Shown here: piece after piece, positions 35,122 to 44,516 of the stretch
Layout: each line of letters opens with the position of its first letter
How positions within the stretch are numbered: position 1 is the stretch's first letter
Source of the DNA: Bradyrhizobium retamae
GTDB lineage: Bacteria; Pseudomonadota; Alphaproteobacteria; Rhizobiales; Xanthobacteraceae
Length of the DNA: 64,000 bases
Assembly (NCBI RefSeq): GCF_001440415.1
Contig: NZ_LLYA01000163.1
Location: 1-64,000, forward strand
Direction of reading: 5' to 3'
Notes under the pieces: generated by a model
Told to the model about the DNA's origin: nothing
The model's database searches: none
The model's input: the letters and a program-made list of their open reading frames with translations, nothing else
Program-made: the position numbers and the translations under genes

Positions 35122-36174
35122 CTATGAGCGGACGGCAGACATGAATCTATCAGAACAGTAGTCCGGTCGGCCTAATGTCGGCGATTTTCGCGGATGTTCC
35201 GAATGTTCCGTTCTGTGCTCGTCAATATCGTAGCGGTCGCGCTCAAGAACCGTGAGCGGGGAAGCTGTCTCGGACCTGTAGTCGGCGCGCCAACGAGCTG
35301 GCGTGCTTGCGGCCATACGCTTGAAGACCGTGGAGAAATGGGCTTGCGTCGAGAAGCCAACAGCCAAGGCGATCTCTGCGAGCGGCATATCGCTATTACC
35401 GAGGAGCGCCTTAGCTCGTTCGACACGTTTCTGCAGCAGGTATTCGCGGGGCCTGTATCCTGTGGCGGCGCGGAACAGTGCAGCAAAATGCATGCGCGAG
35501 AGACCCGCTGCTTTGGCTAAGTCTGCCAGACCGATGCTCCAGTGAAGATGTCTATCGATATAGTCCTCCACCAAACGAAGTCGCCACTTCGGGAGAGCAT
35601 TCGTTTTGCTATGAGGTGGCGCGAGCCGCACAACGTGCGCCGCGAGCGTTTGACCGACGCATAGCGAAAATGCCAGATCCTCGTCGTCGACGCGATCGCT
35701 CAGCACTTTGGCCAGTTGTTCGGCAAGCGGGTCACGCAAGAGTATTCGATCCACGGGTTCGCTATGCGCGAAATAGCCGTGCGGAGACATCGGCTGCTGG
35801 TCCAAAAAGCTTGGCGCGATGTGGAAATAGATAAAGTCATAGGCCGACTGAAAGTGAGCTGTTGAGCGCACGGGCGGCTTCGCAATATGCAGAGCGCCCA
35901 CGGGGATCTTGCCATCAAATATCGTTCGGCCGGCCTGGATCAGTCTCACTTGAGTCGACCGTAGCGCAAGTCCGATGAGATAGCGGTCTTCTTGCGTCAC
36001 GATATTGCTCGGCATCTTGTCGGCAACTCCAGCTAAGCGCGAAAATTGGATCTCGCTAGCGTGGCGGTCTTCAACCGCGTGCTGAAGGCAATCGAGCTCT
36101 GGCGCGTCACTCTGTGCGCGGCCAATTCGCGCGGCTGAGCGGCGGATCGGTCCAGTGGAACTGAGTGTAGGCAT
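35122..36174 (-). CDS. AraC-family transcriptional regulator
   Basis: A 350-residue regulator. An N-terminal effector region of about 200 residues is followed by the AraC/XylS domain: IGLADLAKAAGLSRMHFAALFRAATGYRPREYLLQKRVERAKALL, then AEIALAVGFSTQAHFSTVFKRMAASTPARWR. About 45 polar residues follow the DNA-binding domain, longer than usual. MPTLSS at 36174 is chosen as start because GAAAGGACGACAG precedes it; the upstream ATG at 36216 has no site. It sits immediately upstream (in - direction) of the frameshifted wHTH-ATPase gene, echoing the AraC/wHTH-ATPase pairing at 23 kb. Confidence 0.85.
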   Translation of the reverse strand: MPTLSSTGPIRRSAARIGRAQSDAPELDCLQHAVEDRHASEIQFSRLAGVADKMPSNIVTQEDRYLIGLALRSTQVRLIQAGRTIFDGKIPVGALHIAKPPVRSTAHFQSAYDFIYFHIAPSFLDQQPMSPHGYFAHSEPVDRILLRDPLAEQLAKVLSDRVDDEDLAFSLCVGQTLAAHVVRLAPPHSKTNALPKWRLRLVEDYIDRHLHWSIGLADLAKAAGLSRMHFAALFRAATGYRPREYLLQKRVERAKALLGNSDMPLAEIALAVGFSTQAHFSTVFKRMAASTPARWRADYRSETASPLTVLERDRYDIDEHRTEHSEHPRKSPTLGRPDYCSDRFMSAVRS

Positions 36175-37276
36175 CTGTCGTCCTTTCACGTAGCCTCGGT
36201 GTATTTCCGTGGCCATGCCGTTGAGTAAAGTCGATGCTCGAAAGGATAAGGCCGGCTCGCAAAGTTGCTCGTTATCGATCCTAAAAACGCGTTAGATGTT
36301 ACAAGTCCCATGAGATCGCCCCAGTGTGGTGGAGCCCCCTTCGGCGCATTTTTTCTCGTTTTTACAAAGGTTTAGCGAGATGCCGGGGTTTGTAAGAAAA
36401 TATGTGCCGCGCCTGTCGCCCATCTTCAGGGAAGAGGCGCCGGCCTGAGAATATGTTCGAACCCGATGCGTCGGAGGGCGCTGCCTAAAGGCGATCATAA
36501 ACCTCACCGAGCAGTGCAGATTGATCATCGTCCGGATCAAACATGCGAGGGACGGCTCCCGCACGCTTTGGTGCCAGGAGATGCTACCGCATCTATATTT
36601 CCGTCCTGTGCGGTAAGTGTCTCCAGTCCGGAACGGCTGACATCGGCGATATCAGCTATCGGCTGATTCGCCTTTTCTGTTGTGGGTTCGAGCGGACATT
36701 CCCTGTGAGGATAGTGGTCCTCGGATAGGGACGTCGATGACAGAACACTCAGTGTCGCAGAACGGCTGATAGATCGTACGCGTTCGGCGGCGCGCGCCTG
36801 CCGCACAGGCCCAGCCGGCGTTCTGTCTCGAACACCGCACGAGATGGAAGTTATTTGGATCGATCTCTAGGAAGCGCTCGGCTTGGAATTGGGTTTCGCC
36901 GCCTTAGACTTTAGACGCAGGAAGAGGGCTGCAACCATGCTTCTGCAATTGCAGATCGCTTCAAAGACGGCCTCTCTAAGCCGCTACTCATAATCACAAG
37001 AGTCCCTTTCAGTAAATCTCGGGGCACATTGTGCGCTCCTCGTGATCCACTTACGACATCCTCGGCATCTCAAGGAGTTTGACCTGCGGCTCGCGGCCTC
37101 GTCGCCGATGTCCAGGAGGTTCAGGGCTTTTGTCGGAGAGGCTGCCCGTATTCCGTGAGAGCACGCGCTTTCTTCAGACTTCGTTGCACCTTGGAGAATT
37201 TGCGACTGGCCTCAGCGTCATAGCAACTACGCTCACTTGGACAGTCATAACTCGATCCGATTCATCGATGTGCTCT
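36175..37276. other. Gene-poor stretch
   Basis: About 1.1 kb without a recognisable gene. The AraC promoter should lie at the left edge. An imperfect 21-bp block (37149-37169) reappears at 37665-37685 and marks the start of a degenerate duplication. No RNA gene or mobile-element terminus was identified. Confidence 0.35.
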
Positions 37277-37408
37277 TTAGTGCATGATGGCCGCGACGAT
37301 CGTTCTGCAGAAGTCGAACGCAAAGCGGCCGTAGATCGCGCCCCAACCCGACGATGCGAGGCGATAGGAATTGCCGAGAGCACGGACGATCTCGAACAAT
37401 CCCATCAT
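37277..37408 (-). CDS. Possible 43-residue protein (one copy of the duplicated 3' end)
   Basis: ATG 37408 to TAA 37277 encodes a 43-residue peptide (MMGLFEIVRALGNSYRLASS followed by GWGAIYGRFAFDFCRTIV). The last 15-20 residues reappear in the second duplicate at about 37790-37830, with mostly conservative changes and a stop at the matching place. That suggests former or present coding, but no family was recognised and no strong ribosome-binding site is seen. Confidence 0.3.
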   Translation of the reverse strand: MMGLFEIVRALGNSYRLASSGWGAIYGRFAFDFCRTIVAAIMH

Positions 37409-37489
37409 CTCATGGTACGTCAGCACCGAGTGTAAACCCATCAGCTGTAGTAGCAGGGCCAGAATGCTGGCACTGCCCATGACAGCGCC

Positions 37490-37612
37490 GCCGCGGCGCG
37501 CGGCAGCCACAGGAATTGCACGAGATAGCTGCTCCTCCACTGATATGGCGTATTGCCGGCAACGCGCTTGAACGCCGTGGCGAAATGCGCCCGAGGTTGA
37601 ATTCCTCGGATG
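37490..37612 (-). pseudogene. AraC-family C-terminal remnant
   Basis: The - strand encodes QPRAHFATAFKRVAGNTPYQ followed by WRSSYL, the second helix-turn-helix end of an AraC regulator. The family pattern is F-x-N-x-x-x-F-x-x-x-F-K-x-x-x-G-x-T-P-x-x-x-R. No first helix-turn-helix or effector domain is found upstream in any frame. Only about 40 codons remain. Confidence 0.5.
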
Positions 37613-38268
37613 ATCTGACTTGAACTCTCTCATGGGCGTAAATTGCCCGAATGAATTCTGTCCTTATTCCGTGAGAGCACGCGCTGTTTCTTAGTAGCAT
37701 GACACCGTGCAAGAGGATTCTGCAGCTCGCCTCTATGTCGTAGTAGTCAAACTCACTCCGATTCATCGAAGAGCTCTCTAGCGTGTGATGCCTGTGACGA
37801 CCGTTCTGCAGACGTCGAAGGTGAAGCGGCCACGACATATTGCAACACGCGCTTCGGGCGCCGTTTCTGCAGCAACCGCACTTGCCGCATCGCTCGCCAT
37901 CAGCCGGAGCGGTCTCCTTGCGCTCGACCTTGGTTTGCCGGCAGGTCCTGCGGGTCAGGATGGCAAGACGCAGCGCGTCGGCAAGGATGGCAGAGTAAGG
38001 ACGATCGGTCGTCTCGCCGGGAGGGCATCGGAGAGGACTCCCCCTCCAGCGGCGATGAAATCATTCGCTGCCTCGAACAGGCGCTGTCGGGCTACGCGCC
38101 GCAATAACCCGGTCCCCGGCCGCACAGCGGCCCGCTTTCCCAAAGCCGGCGTGCATTCCCGCAAGCAGGTTGCTGGACCGAAAATACCGGCGACCACGGC
38201 CCCCCCATGATCGCAACCGATTTCGCGACATTGGCAAGCCTCGCGTTTTGCCAAACGGATGAAGCACG
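37613..38268. other. Stretch before the FUSC gene
   Basis: This contains the second copy of the duplication (to about 37831). A + frame ends in SGDEIIRCLEQALSGYAPQ at about 38107; it has no recognisable family and no clear start. The promoter of the exporter operon is expected near 38200. Confidence 0.3.
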
Positions 38269-40170
38269 ATGCCTGTAAACACCACCAGCGCTGCCGCCGG
38301 GTCGCGCCCGCTGGTCTTCGCCGGCTTTCCAGGGAGCTCCTGGGCCTTCGCCCTGCGAGTTTGGCTGGCGACGCTCCTCGCGCTTTATGTGAGCTTCTGG
38401 CTCGAGCTCGAATCCCCGTACTCGGCGGCCCTCACCGTGGGGATCGTGGCACTGCCCACGCGCGCTCAGGGCATAGAAAAGGCCGCCTATCGGCTGCTTG
38501 CGACCGCTACCGGCGTAGTGGCATCGATCGCGATCGCCGGCATCTTCTCCCAGGCCGGAGGTCTGCTGCTCGCAGTGTTCAGCGTGTGGATCGGGCTCTG
38601 TGTCTATGTGGCCGGCATGCTGGACGGCAATCGCGCCTATGCGGCGATCCTCAGCTGCACCACCGTCGCCCTAATTGTCATCGAGCAAATCGACAGCCCG
38701 CTGCTAGTGTTCCCGACCGGCGTCGCACGAGGCGCTGCCATCGCCATCGGCGTCCTTGCGGTGGCTGTGGTCAACGAGCTGCTGTCCGCGCCTGACTACC
38801 ACCCGGTTCTCGCGAGCCGCCTCGAGGCGCTGCATCGCAGGGTCACGGAGTTTGCGCAGGGCGTCCTCCGCTGCGAGGATGCATCGGAGACCGCCGCGGC
38901 GAACATGTTGAGCGATATCGCGGCCCTGCATCCGGAGATCGCAAGCCTCACCATCGAATCCATCAGCGGCACGGCAAGAACCGCTGCCGCTCGTTCGGCC
39001 ATGGTGGACCTCGTTGGCGAGTTGACGCTCGCCCGCTGGCTCGCGGCACTGCCACCCGTATCCACGACGGAACGGAACGATCGTGACCATGACGTGTCCG
39101 GCGTGACGACGATCTGCAGAACCTTCCTGATGAGCCAGATCATTCGCAGAAACCAAGACGTGCGTGACAGCCTCGAGGCGCTGCGGGACGGAACGCATCC
39201 CCACCGCCGATGGCGTGCGCCACTGTATCGCTCTCGTCGCCTTGCGGCCGAAGGCGCCGTGCGGGCCGCGATCCACTTCATGCTCATAGCATTCATCTTC
39301 GTGATCGCGGGATGGCCGACCACCGAACTCTGCCTCGCGCTCGCTGCAGTCATCATCGGCTTGAGCGCTACCGCCCAGGACCCACGCACTTTCACGACGC
39401 AGGCGGTCTTTGCTATGCCGATCGCGTGCCTGCTGGGCGGCATCCTGAGATACCTCGTCTTCAACGGCGTATCCGAGTTTCAACTACTGGCGATCGGCCT
39501 CGCACCTATCGTGATCTGCTTGGCGTTACTGATGACAATGCCGAGCCGCGTACTGTCATCACTTGGCCGGCTCATCCTGGTGTTTACGATTGCTGTGCTC
39601 GCGCCGGGTAACCCGCAGAGCTACGACCCAGAAGTGTTCGTGGTGACGTGTCTGTTCGTCCAGCTTTCTTCGGTCCTGGTCTTCGCCGCGCAGATGCTCC
39701 TGGCGCCCTTGTCCGGCGACCGGCGGATCCGCCTGCTGCTGGCCGAAGCCAATCGCGAGCTGAGTCGTTTCAATGCCAGGCGCGCCCGGCAACTCGCACC
39801 CGAGGAGGCCGCGTTTCGCGATGCCGCGCGGCTCGAGCAGATCATGATGACAAGCGGCGGCTCGGCGGCCACCGATCGGATCGTCGCAGAGGCAATGCGC
39901 CGCTTCGACCAGGCGATGGCATTGCGACGGTGTTGTGCCGAACTGGACCGTCTGGCGGAGGGCCCCCTCGCTGCGTCGGTGCGCGCCGCGCGAGCTGCAC
40001 TCGCCTTGCGGGATGGAAGCGCAATCCTGACGACCGCAGAGGTGCTGCGCCAGCTGGCCGCGCAAAGTAACCAGTCTGCCGACCCGGTCATCGCCGCCCT
40101 CGTTCTAGCCAGCCTCGCCTTCGGACCGTCGCAGATCCTCCTCGTCTCCAGCCGAGGGAAGCAGCCATGA
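38269..40170 (+). CDS. FUSC-family aromatic acid exporter, inner-membrane subunit
   Basis: A 633-residue FUSC (AaeB-like) protein with two blocks of hydrophobic helices (about 20-180 and 350-480). They are separated and followed by cytoplasmic helical domains rich in Arg and Ala. AaeB-type pumps export hydroxylated aromatic acids with an AaeA-type fusion protein and a DUF1656 (AaeX-like) peptide; both follow here. Its stop overlaps the DUF1656 start (ATGA). It could relieve toxicity of acids handled by the catabolic island, but no common regulatory site was found. Confidence 0.88.
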   Translation: MPVNTTSAAAGSRPLVFAGFPGSSWAFALRVWLATLLALYVSFWLELESPYSAALTVGIVALPTRAQGIEKAAYRLLATATGVVASIAIAGIFSQAGGLLLAVFSVWIGLCVYVAGMLDGNRAYAAILSCTTVALIVIEQIDSPLLVFPTGVARGAAIAIGVLAVAVVNELLSAPDYHPVLASRLEALHRRVTEFAQGVLRCEDASETAAANMLSDIAALHPEIASLTIESISGTARTAAARSAMVDLVGELTLARWLAALPPVSTTERNDRDHDVSGVTTICRTFLMSQIIRRNQDVRDSLEALRDGTHPHRRWRAPLYRSRRLAAEGAVRAAIHFMLIAFIFVIAGWPTTELCLALAAVIIGLSATAQDPRTFTTQAVFAMPIACLLGGILRYLVFNGVSEFQLLAIGLAPIVICLALLMTMPSRVLSSLGRLILVFTIAVLAPGNPQSYDPEVFVVTCLFVQLSSVLVFAAQMLLAPLSGDRRIRLLLAEANRELSRFNARRARQLAPEEAAFRDAARLEQIMMTSGGSAATDRIVAEAMRRFDQAMALRRCCAELDRLAEGPLAASVRAARAALALRDGSAILTTAEVLRQLAAQSNQSADPVIAALVLASLAFGPSQILLVSSRGKQP

Positions 40171-40370
40171 CGAATACCTATCGTGAGCTCGTCATGGGCG
40201 GCGTGCTGATTGCTCCCATCGTCTCATATGCCGCGGCGGCGTTGCTCGCCTTCCTGCTGCTCCGCCCGGTGCTGCGCTTCGTCGGCTTCACGAGATTCTT
40301 CAGCAACCCGTCGCTCGCCGAACTCTGCCTCTATGCGTCGATATTCGGCCTGCTCACACTGTTCTTCTAG
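40167..40370 (+). CDS. DUF1656 (AaeX-like) small membrane protein
   Basis: A 67-residue protein with two hydrophobic helices (about 9-31 and 47-66). The ELVMGGVLIAPIVSYAAAALLAFLLLRPVL and AELCLYASIFGLLTLFF segments are typical of DUF1656. It lies between the FUSC and HlyD-family genes, the classical aaeX position, and overlaps the FUSC gene by four bases. Confidence 0.88.
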   Translation: MTNTYRELVMGGVLIAPIVSYAAAALLAFLLLRPVLRFVGFTRFFSNPSLAELCLYASIFGLLTLFF

Positions 40371-40380
40371 GGAGAACGTC

Positions 40381-41667
40381 ATGGTCGCCGCCCGACCCCC
40401 AAATGCCTCCACGCTGCTCCACGACAATCCAACGCCGGAGGCAAAGGCGGGCGAGGTCGGCACTGCCGAGCGTTCCGGCACGGCGGAGCGCGTCGTACGC
40501 GATACGCCCCTCGACGCCGCGGCGGACAGCGGCACGCCTTCCTGGCAGGCCGCGCCGTCCACGACGTGGCGGCGCGAGGCGATCGGACGATTCGTGGCCG
40601 TCGCCGGCAAGCATCTTGCGACGCTGGCCATGGCGCTGGTCGCGATCCTGATATCGATTGCGACCTGGCAGCATTACGTCACCGCGCCCTGGACACGGAA
40701 CGGTAGCGTGCGCGTGCAGGTCGCCAATGTCGCTCCGCAAATCGAGGGCAAGATCGTGGAGTTGCGGGTGGCCGATAACCAGTTCGTCCACAAGGGAGAC
40801 GTGCTCTACGTCATCGATCCATTCGACTTCGAGGTGGCGGTCCGCATCGGCAAGGCCGTTGTCGACCAGCGCGCCGCGGACCTGGAGGTGAAGCAGGCCG
40901 AGTTCAACCGGCGCAAGCATCTGTCCGACCTCGCGACGACCCCCGAGGAACAGCAGATCTTCGCCGGCAACGCCAAGCAGGCAAAGGCCGCCTACGCGGC
41001 GGCGGCGCACCAGCTCGCACAGGCGGAACTGAACCTGAAGCGAACCAATGTGGTCAGCCCCGTCGACGGTTACGTCACCAATCTCCTGCTGCGCGTCGGC
41101 GACTATGCCGTCACCGGCGTCAGCAACGTCTCCATCATCGATTCCAGCAGCTTCTGGATCGACGGCTATTTCGAGGAGACCAAGATGGCCCGTGTCTGTG
41201 TCGGCGACCGCGTCGAGGCACAGCTCATCGGCTACTCCAGGCCGATCCTCGGACATGTGAGGACCGTGACCCGCGGCGTCAGCGTGTCGAATGCTGCAGC
41301 CGGCACGCAGGGCTTGCCCACTGTCGATCCGATCTACACCTGGGTGCGCCTTGCGCAGCGCGTGCCGGTTCGCGTAGCGATCGACACGGTGCCACAGGGA
41401 GTGTTGCTCGTCTCCGGCATGACGGCGACGGTAACGGTCCGACAACCCGATGTGGGCGACCGCCAAAGCTGGTCCGGACGGCTCCGCGCACTCCTCGTGG
41501 AGCCAATCTCCGATCTGTTCGGCGCAGGGCATCCGCCGCGCCCGAACTGCATTCAGTACGCTTCTCCGCAGGGAACCGAACTGGAAGCACTTCCGCGGGT
41601 GCCGGCAATTCCCTCGTCAGAAAAGCGTGTCCCTGGCCTCGCCCTCGGTATGGACGTCTCGCCCTGA
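40381..41667 (+). CDS. HlyD-family membrane fusion protein of the FUSC exporter
   Basis: A 428-residue AaeA/EmrA-like adaptor. A low-complexity polar N-terminus of about 70 residues precedes one transmembrane helix (LATLAMALVAILISIATW). The lipoyl half-motifs QVANVAPQIEGKIVELRVADNQFVHKGDVLYVID and NVVSPVDGYVTNLLLRVGDY and an alpha-helical hairpin follow. It has a C-terminal extension of about 60 residues beyond the usual beta-barrel. The start at 40381 follows AGGGAGAACGTC. It would link the inner-membrane exporter to an outer-membrane channel. Confidence 0.88.
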   Translation: MVAARPPNASTLLHDNPTPEAKAGEVGTAERSGTAERVVRDTPLDAAADSGTPSWQAAPSTTWRREAIGRFVAVAGKHLATLAMALVAILISIATWQHYVTAPWTRNGSVRVQVANVAPQIEGKIVELRVADNQFVHKGDVLYVIDPFDFEVAVRIGKAVVDQRAADLEVKQAEFNRRKHLSDLATTPEEQQIFAGNAKQAKAAYAAAAHQLAQAELNLKRTNVVSPVDGYVTNLLLRVGDYAVTGVSNVSIIDSSSFWIDGYFEETKMARVCVGDRVEAQLIGYSRPILGHVRTVTRGVSVSNAAAGTQGLPTVDPIYTWVRLAQRVPVRVAIDTVPQGVLLVSGMTATVTVRQPDVGDRQSWSGRLRALLVEPISDLFGAGHPPRPNCIQYASPQGTELEALPRVPAIPSSEKRVPGLALGMDVSP

Positions 41668-41783
41668 ATTGCGGAGACATCGTAACTACCGCAAGCTCGG
41701 GTCTTACAACTTCTTACAAGTCCAAACGGGTGTGCCGCGGCGACCGCTGCTAGTCAGTTACTCTACCCCCCAAGGAGACTTTC

Positions 41784-42203
41784 ATGACGCAAACGGAAAA
41801 ACTGATCTACACGGCCCGGACCCACACCGCCGGCGGGCGGCAGGACGGCACGTCCCGCAGCTCGGACGGCCGTCTGGACGTAACGCTATCGCCGCCGGGC
41901 GATATCGGCATCGGCACCAACCCCGAGCAATTGTTCGCGGCCGGCTGGTCGGCTTGCTTCGAAGGCGCGATGGAGAGGGTCGCGCGCAAACGCAAGATCG
42001 ACCTTCCTAGGAAAAGCGCAATCGATGCGGAGATCGACCTCATCTTTGACGGAGGCGCGTATTCGCTCAGAGCGCGCCTCAATATCAGCCTGCCGGGTCT
42101 CGATCGCGACGTCGCACGCGACATCGTCGATGAGGCACATCAGACGTGTCCCTATTCCAAGGCGGTCCGCGGCAACATCGACGTCACGATCGCTCTGATC
42201 TGA
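41784..42203 (+). CDS. ohr: Organic hydroperoxide resistance protein (Ohr/OsmC family)
   Basis: A 139-residue thiol peroxidase. Both catalytic cysteines are present: C58 (GWSACFEGAM) and C122 (HQTCPYSKA). The family start (LIYTARTHTAGGRQDGTSRSSDGRLDV) and the NPEQLFAAGWSACF motif favour Ohr over OsmC. It reduces organic hydroperoxides using dihydrolipoamide-type donors. AAGGAGACTTTC precedes the ATG. No MarR-type OhrR regulator is adjacent; an exported hydrolase and a cytochrome P460 follow. Confidence 0.9.
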   Translation: MTQTEKLIYTARTHTAGGRQDGTSRSSDGRLDVTLSPPGDIGIGTNPEQLFAAGWSACFEGAMERVARKRKIDLPRKSAIDAEIDLIFDGGAYSLRARLNISLPGLDRDVARDIVDEAHQTCPYSKAVRGNIDVTIALI

Positions 42204-42251
42204 CGAAACCATCACCAAACCACCACCAACCATCAAAAAGGTAGCAACACC

Positions 42252-43280
42252 ATGAAGCAGATCATTGACCAGCACCGGCGCGAGTTTTTTGGCGTCGCCG
42301 CCGGCACCGTCGTCGCTGGCCTCGGCGTGATAAGCCTCGCCCACGCCGCATCAGACGCGCCGCTATCGTCCGCAACCAATGCATCCTTCGGCGCGATCAA
42401 GCAGATCGATGCCGGCGTCCTCAATGTCGGCTATGCCGAGGTAGGCCCGTCGAGCGGTCCCGTAGCGATCCTCCTGCACGGCTGGCCCTACGACATTCAC
42501 AGCTACGTCGAGGTCGCGCCAATCCTGGCGCAGGCCGGCTACCACGTGATCATCCCGTATCTGCGCGGCTACGGCACGACACACTTCCTCTCCAGCGAGA
42601 CGCCCCGCAATGGCGAGCCTGTCGCGATGGCCGTCGACATCATCGCACTGATGGATAAGCTCGACATCAAGAAGGCGGTCCTCGCCGGCTTCGACTGGGG
42701 CGCACGCACCGCCGACGTCATCGCCGCACTGTGGCCGGATCGCTGCCGTGCGCTGGTGTCGGTCAGCGGCTATCTGATCTCCAGCCAGGCCTCGGGCTAC
42801 GCGCCGCTGCCGCCGCAGGCCGAGTTGCAATGGTGGTATCAGTTCTATTTCGCGACCGAGCGCGGCCGCGCTGGATACGAGAAATACACGCACGAATTCG
42901 CCAAGATGATCTGGAAGCTCGCCTCGCCGCGGTGGAAGTTCGACGATGCCACCTTCGACCGGAGCGCGGTGGCTCTCGACAACAAGGATCATGTCGCCAT
43001 CACGATCCACAATTATCGCTGGAGGCTCGGGCTCGCCCAGGGCGAAGCGAAGTACGAGCATTTCGAAAAGAAGCTTGCGGCCGCTCCCGTGATCAACGTG
43101 CCGACGATCACGATGGAAGGCGACGCCAACGGCGCGCCGCATCCCGACGCCAGCGCCTACGCGAAGAAGTTCTCTGGCTGGTACGACTATCGCCTGATCA
43201 CTGGCGGCATCGGTCACAATTTGCCTCAGGAAGCACCACAGGCCTTCGCCAAGGCTGTCATCGACGCCGACCGCGCCTGA
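42252..43280 (+). CDS. Exported alpha/beta hydrolase (epoxide hydrolase/dehalogenase type)
   Basis: A 342-residue hydrolase with a Tat-like leader (HRREFFGVAAGTVVAGLGVI). The oxyanion motif is LLHGWPYDIHSY. The nucleophile elbow GFDWGART has Asp, not Ser, which places it with epoxide hydrolases and haloalkane dehalogenases. The C-terminal GGIGHNLPQE supplies the catalytic His. A fold-mate at 17.0 kb is truncated. It lies between Ohr and cytochrome P460 genes in what appears to be an oxidative-detoxification run. Confidence 0.82.
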   Translation: MKQIIDQHRREFFGVAAGTVVAGLGVISLAHAASDAPLSSATNASFGAIKQIDAGVLNVGYAEVGPSSGPVAILLHGWPYDIHSYVEVAPILAQAGYHVIIPYLRGYGTTHFLSSETPRNGEPVAMAVDIIALMDKLDIKKAVLAGFDWGARTADVIAALWPDRCRALVSVSGYLISSQASGYAPLPPQAELQWWYQFYFATERGRAGYEKYTHEFAKMIWKLASPRWKFDDATFDRSAVALDNKDHVAITIHNYRWRLGLAQGEAKYEHFEKKLAAAPVINVPTITMEGDANGAPHPDASAYAKKFSGWYDYRLITGGIGHNLPQEAPQAFAKAVIDADRA

Positions 43281-43347
43281 AGATTGGCTCTCGGTCCAGC
43301 TGGCTGGACCGAGGTTCTTCCTTTCAATCCCAACCGGATCAAACGTC

Positions 43348-43911
43348 ATGACGCAAACTAAAAGTGAAAAGAAGAGTTTCTCTTTTCCCGCGGTGATCGT
43401 GCTCGCCGCAATCCTTCTCATCGTTCTCCTGGCCAGCGTGCCATACCTCGTCGCAATTGCCTTTGCACAGGCGCCGGCCGGGGATGCGAGCGCCGATGCC
43501 TCGCCGATCTTCGGCGTCACGATTCCAACGGGCTATAAGCAGTGGGAGTTGATCGCGCCGGCCGAGGAAGCAGCGCCGCTCAACGAGCTTCGCGCCGTCG
43601 TCGGCAACCAGACCGCGGTCGATGCCTATCAAGCTGGCAAGCTTCCATTCCCGGACGGCACGATACTCGTCAAGCGCGCCTGGGAGAAGAAACAGTCACC
43701 CGAGTTCGCGTCCGCGACAATTCCGGGCGCCGCCACCACGGTCCAGGTCATGGTCAAGGACTCGCGCAAATATGCCGCGACCGGCGGTTGGGGCTTCGGC
43801 CGGTTCATCAACGGCAAGCCGGTCGACGAGGCCCAACACCGCACCTGCTTCGCCTGCCACGAAGCCCGCGCCAAGAGCTATGACTATGTCTTCACGCGGC
43901 TCGCGCTCTGA
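43348..43911 (+). CDS. Cytochrome P460-family haem protein
   Basis: A 187-residue protein with an N-terminal membrane anchor or signal (VIVLAAILLIVLLASVPYLV) and a single c-type haem motif C167-F-A-C170-H171 near the C-terminus. FGVTIPTGYKQWELIAPAEE and GGWGFGRFINGKPVD match the P460/DUF3309-like family. Cytochrome P460s oxidise hydroxylamine or act on NO; here the role may be detoxification. It precedes a strong terminator. Confidence 0.8.
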   Translation: MTQTKSEKKSFSFPAVIVLAAILLIVLLASVPYLVAIAFAQAPAGDASADASPIFGVTIPTGYKQWELIAPAEEAAPLNELRAVVGNQTAVDAYQAGKLPFPDGTILVKRAWEKKQSPEFASATIPGAATTVQVMVKDSRKYAATGGWGFGRFINGKPVDEAQHRTCFACHEARAKSYDYVFTRLAL

Positions 43912-44123
43912 AACCATCGGGAACCAACCATGTTGGCTGATGCTTTCTTTGCATAATCTAGAGCAAGCCAAGCGAGCCTTGCCACGCACCGGATTTAATC
44001 GCTGGAGCTTGGATCAATGGCAATTTACCAGGTTCCTGACGGCAGCAGCTCACGGATATGAGGCCTCCGGCGACCCGGTTGACGTCACGGCTCGGGCCTC
44101 TCCTCCCAGGCATTCGAGCATTA

Positions 44124-44156
44124 GGGCCGTCCTCCCCCAAAGGACGGCCCTTTTTT
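44124..44156. terminator. Intrinsic terminator
   Basis: A perfect 10-bp stem (GGGCCGTCCT 44124-44133 with AGGACGGCCC 44141-44150) with a 7-base loop is followed by TTTTTT. It closes the + strand exporter/Ohr/P460 transcription unit 213 bases after the cytochrome gene. The stretch 43912-44516 otherwise holds no recognised gene. Confidence 0.85.
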
Positions 44157-44516
44157 CGGCCGTCAAGTGACCGCTTCGCCGCCGTGACATCATCGGCAAA
44201 AGGCGTCGCAGGCCCCTGCACCACGCCGACGTAGAAGCCTCCCTTCGTCAGGATCTCGTAGACGGCATCTATTTGAGCAGTTGCGCTGCACGTCTTCTCA
44301 ACACCTGTTCTTGACTCCGCACGCCGGGAGATGTCGATCCAGACAACGGGTATCCGCGCCTCCACCGAACCCGCGCCAGCTAATGAGCGCCTGTCGTACG
44401 AGGACCTCTCGCGACTGTGAACGGCAGACGTTCATACGCGAAAGACGATCGATTGTCGTTTTGTCATTCAACAGGACGGTTCTGCCTCTTCAAACTCAAC
44501 GCATGGGATCGGACAA

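Larger units (their letters stand above)
37149..37831. repeat. Imperfect direct duplication flanking an AraC remnant
   Basis: Two blocks recur about 500 bp apart: 37149-37169 with 37665-37685 (identical 21 bp), and 37257-37330 with 37758-37831 (about 80% alike by eye). On the - strand the second block encodes the same C-terminal peptide pattern in both copies (GRFAFDFCRTIVAAI and GRFTFDVCRTVVTGI), each with a stop a few codons later. The AraC remnant lies between the copies. An old tandem duplication with later divergence is likely. Confidence 0.5.

Noticed and set aside
36175..37148. IS element or transposase remnant
   Set aside because: No DDE-type motif, terminal inverted repeat or transposase-like frame could be recognised.
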